Positions 63,228 to 64,000 of a DNA stretch of 64,000 bases are shown here, in pieces; positions within the stretch are counted from its first letter, which is position 1; every line of letters begins with the position of its first letter. The DNA comes from Leptospira semungkisensis. GTDB lineage: Bacteria > Spirochaetota > Leptospiria > Leptospirales > Leptospiraceae. The stretch is from contig NZ_RQEP01000005.1 of the NCBI RefSeq assembly GCF_004770055.1, positions 620,001-684,000 of the forward strand, in the 5' to 3' direction. The translations under genes and the position numbers were made by a program. The notes beneath the pieces are model-generated. The model had not been told where the DNA came from and did no database searches. It saw nothing but the letters and a program-made list of their open reading frames with translations.

Positions 63228-64000
63228 CTACGGCTGAGAAACTTCCAAGATCTCTCCTCTAACCAAACAATCGAATTTAAATTTCTCCGTGTTCCGAAAA
63301 TAATTTCGGGCAATCGAAGGATCGCATTCTAATGTCTTTGCCGGTGAGAAGGGATAGGATTCCAATGATTCCGGTATTACTTCGACCCCCTCCGATGAAA
63401 AAGAGGACGAAAGAAACGTGGCTGCCCAAAGACCTTTTTTACCTTCTCCGAATCCGGTGGTCAGAGGAATCCTGATCCAAAATGCCTTAGAACCTGATTT
63501 TATAAGCGCTTTCGGGAAATTCCCAAAATATTCCGAATTCGAAGTAAGACTTACAATCTTTGCGAACTGCGAAGAAAAATTACTTCGAACCGGTTCCGAT
63601 GTAAGCACCTTCTCCTTTCGGACTTCTTCATAGATCGAGGAAAGGCTCCATGGATTTAAGAATTCTCCTACCGAATATTTTCCGGCAAATTCGACCTTCT
63701 CCATATCCGTTGTTTCCAAATTTACTTTCGAATCGGGAGTCTGCGGCGTAGTATAAAGTTTTCCTTCTTTGAATACAAGTGTCTTGGAATCTCGAGTAGT
63801 TGCCACTCTTTGAAAATATGTGATTTCATTGAACTGAGCACCTCTTTTCGCTGCTTCCTTATGTTCCCTTCTCGATTCAGGCCCAGAATAAGAAGAATAT
63901 AAAATAGAAACAGGCGCTCCCAGTTGTCGCAAGCCTTCGATAGCAGAACCATATCCATTGATCATATTCGCCGCTTTTGCATTGGTAAGAATGGTAACAG
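63228..64000 (-). CDS. Hypothetical protein, 5' end beyond the window
   Basis: The frame is open to the right edge; an in-frame Met occurs at 63965, but codons before it (reading LTNAKAANM) are also open, so the true start probably lies outside. About 257 residues are visible. ILTNAKAANMINGYGSAIEG is faintly like phospholipase-D family sequence near the second half, but the HKD motif is not seen, so I do not assign it. It ends 7 nt before the Fis-type gene, so the two are likely co-transcribed. Confidence 0.6.
   Translation of the reverse strand, partial: VTILTNAKAANMINGYGSAIEGLRQLGAPVSILYSSYSGPESRREHKEAAKRGAQFNEITYFQRVATTRDSKTLVFKEGKLYTTPQTPDSKVNLETTDMEKVEFAGKYSVGEFLNPWSLSSIYEEVRKEKVLTSEPVRSNFSSQFAKIVSLTSNSEYFGNFPKALIKSGSKAFWIRIPLTTGFGEGKKGLWAATFLSSSFSSEGVEVIPESLESYPFSPAKTLECDPSIARNYFRNTEKFKFDCLVRGEILEVSQP

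Noticed and set aside
1..64000. tRNA, rRNA, CRISPR, insertion sequence or prophage content
   Set aside because: No cloverleaf-like stretch, spaced repeat array, transposase or phage protein was seen, and all gene-free gaps are short.

Overview
The window reads as chromosomal DNA of a Leptospira species. The evidence is the set of families present: a spirochaete-type FliG, many exported lipoproteins with permissive lipoboxes, very large 7TM-HAMP-PP2C-TPR receptors, a dihydropteroate synthase with an altered sulfonamide/pABA loop, frequent TTG starts and dense same-strand runs joined by 4-nt stop/start overlaps. Base composition looks like about 40-43% G+C by eye, higher than L. interrogans and closer to the P2 (formerly intermediate) species. 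That species-level placement is inference. There are no rRNA, tRNA, CRISPR, insertion-sequence or prophage signatures, and no gene-free stretch longer than about 190 bases.

Layout, left part (1-23 kb): the 3' end of a VOC/glyoxalase gene with a strong terminator; a TIG-domain lipoprotein; an enoyl-CoA hydratase and dCTP deaminase; a block of two paralogous receptor phosphatases flanking a secreted HELGH peptidase; a dicarboxylate/glutamate symporter; a GT-C glycosyltransferase; a MATE exporter; a site-2-protease/beta-propeller pair; CysE; a small Cys-rich lipoprotein followed by a strong terminator; an RlpA-SPOR lipoprotein; two TPR genes; and a divergent FolP.

Middle (23-45.7 kb): OmpA-PD40 protein, PilZ-like protein, HisS and a PAP2 phosphatase in one run; an orphan transhydrogenase alpha subunit; UDP-glucuronate decarboxylase with an M50-like membrane protein; an Aer-like chemoreceptor; a DUF445 protein; an operon of TonB-like protein, NusG paralogue, KdsD/KpsF and AroD; an exported TPR protein; a two-gene GMC oxidoreductase; and the operon hslO-tsaE-tsaB-rnr.

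Right part (45.7-64 kb): GH42 beta-galactosidase, an unknown protein and an inositol-phosphatase-like enzyme in one run; a membrane PuuD-like protein with a separate cytochrome c lipoprotein; a coupled pair of unknown exported proteins; fliG with a membrane class III cyclase; an ArsC/Spx-like protein; a five-gene run ending in SDR, TsaC-like and aldo/keto reductase genes; Maf; a small unknown gene; HolA; and an AAA+/Fis protein that has lost the sigma-54 contact loop and the Walker B acidic pair, preceded by a gene running off the window.

The content is mostly chromosomal core plus lineage-specific signalling and envelope genes. The candidates most worth pursuing are the phosphatase-peptidase-phosphatase block, the S2P/beta-propeller/pseudo-transglutaminase pair, the fliG-cyclase operon, the split PuuD-like pair, the degenerate enhancer-binding-protein homologue and the altered FolP.
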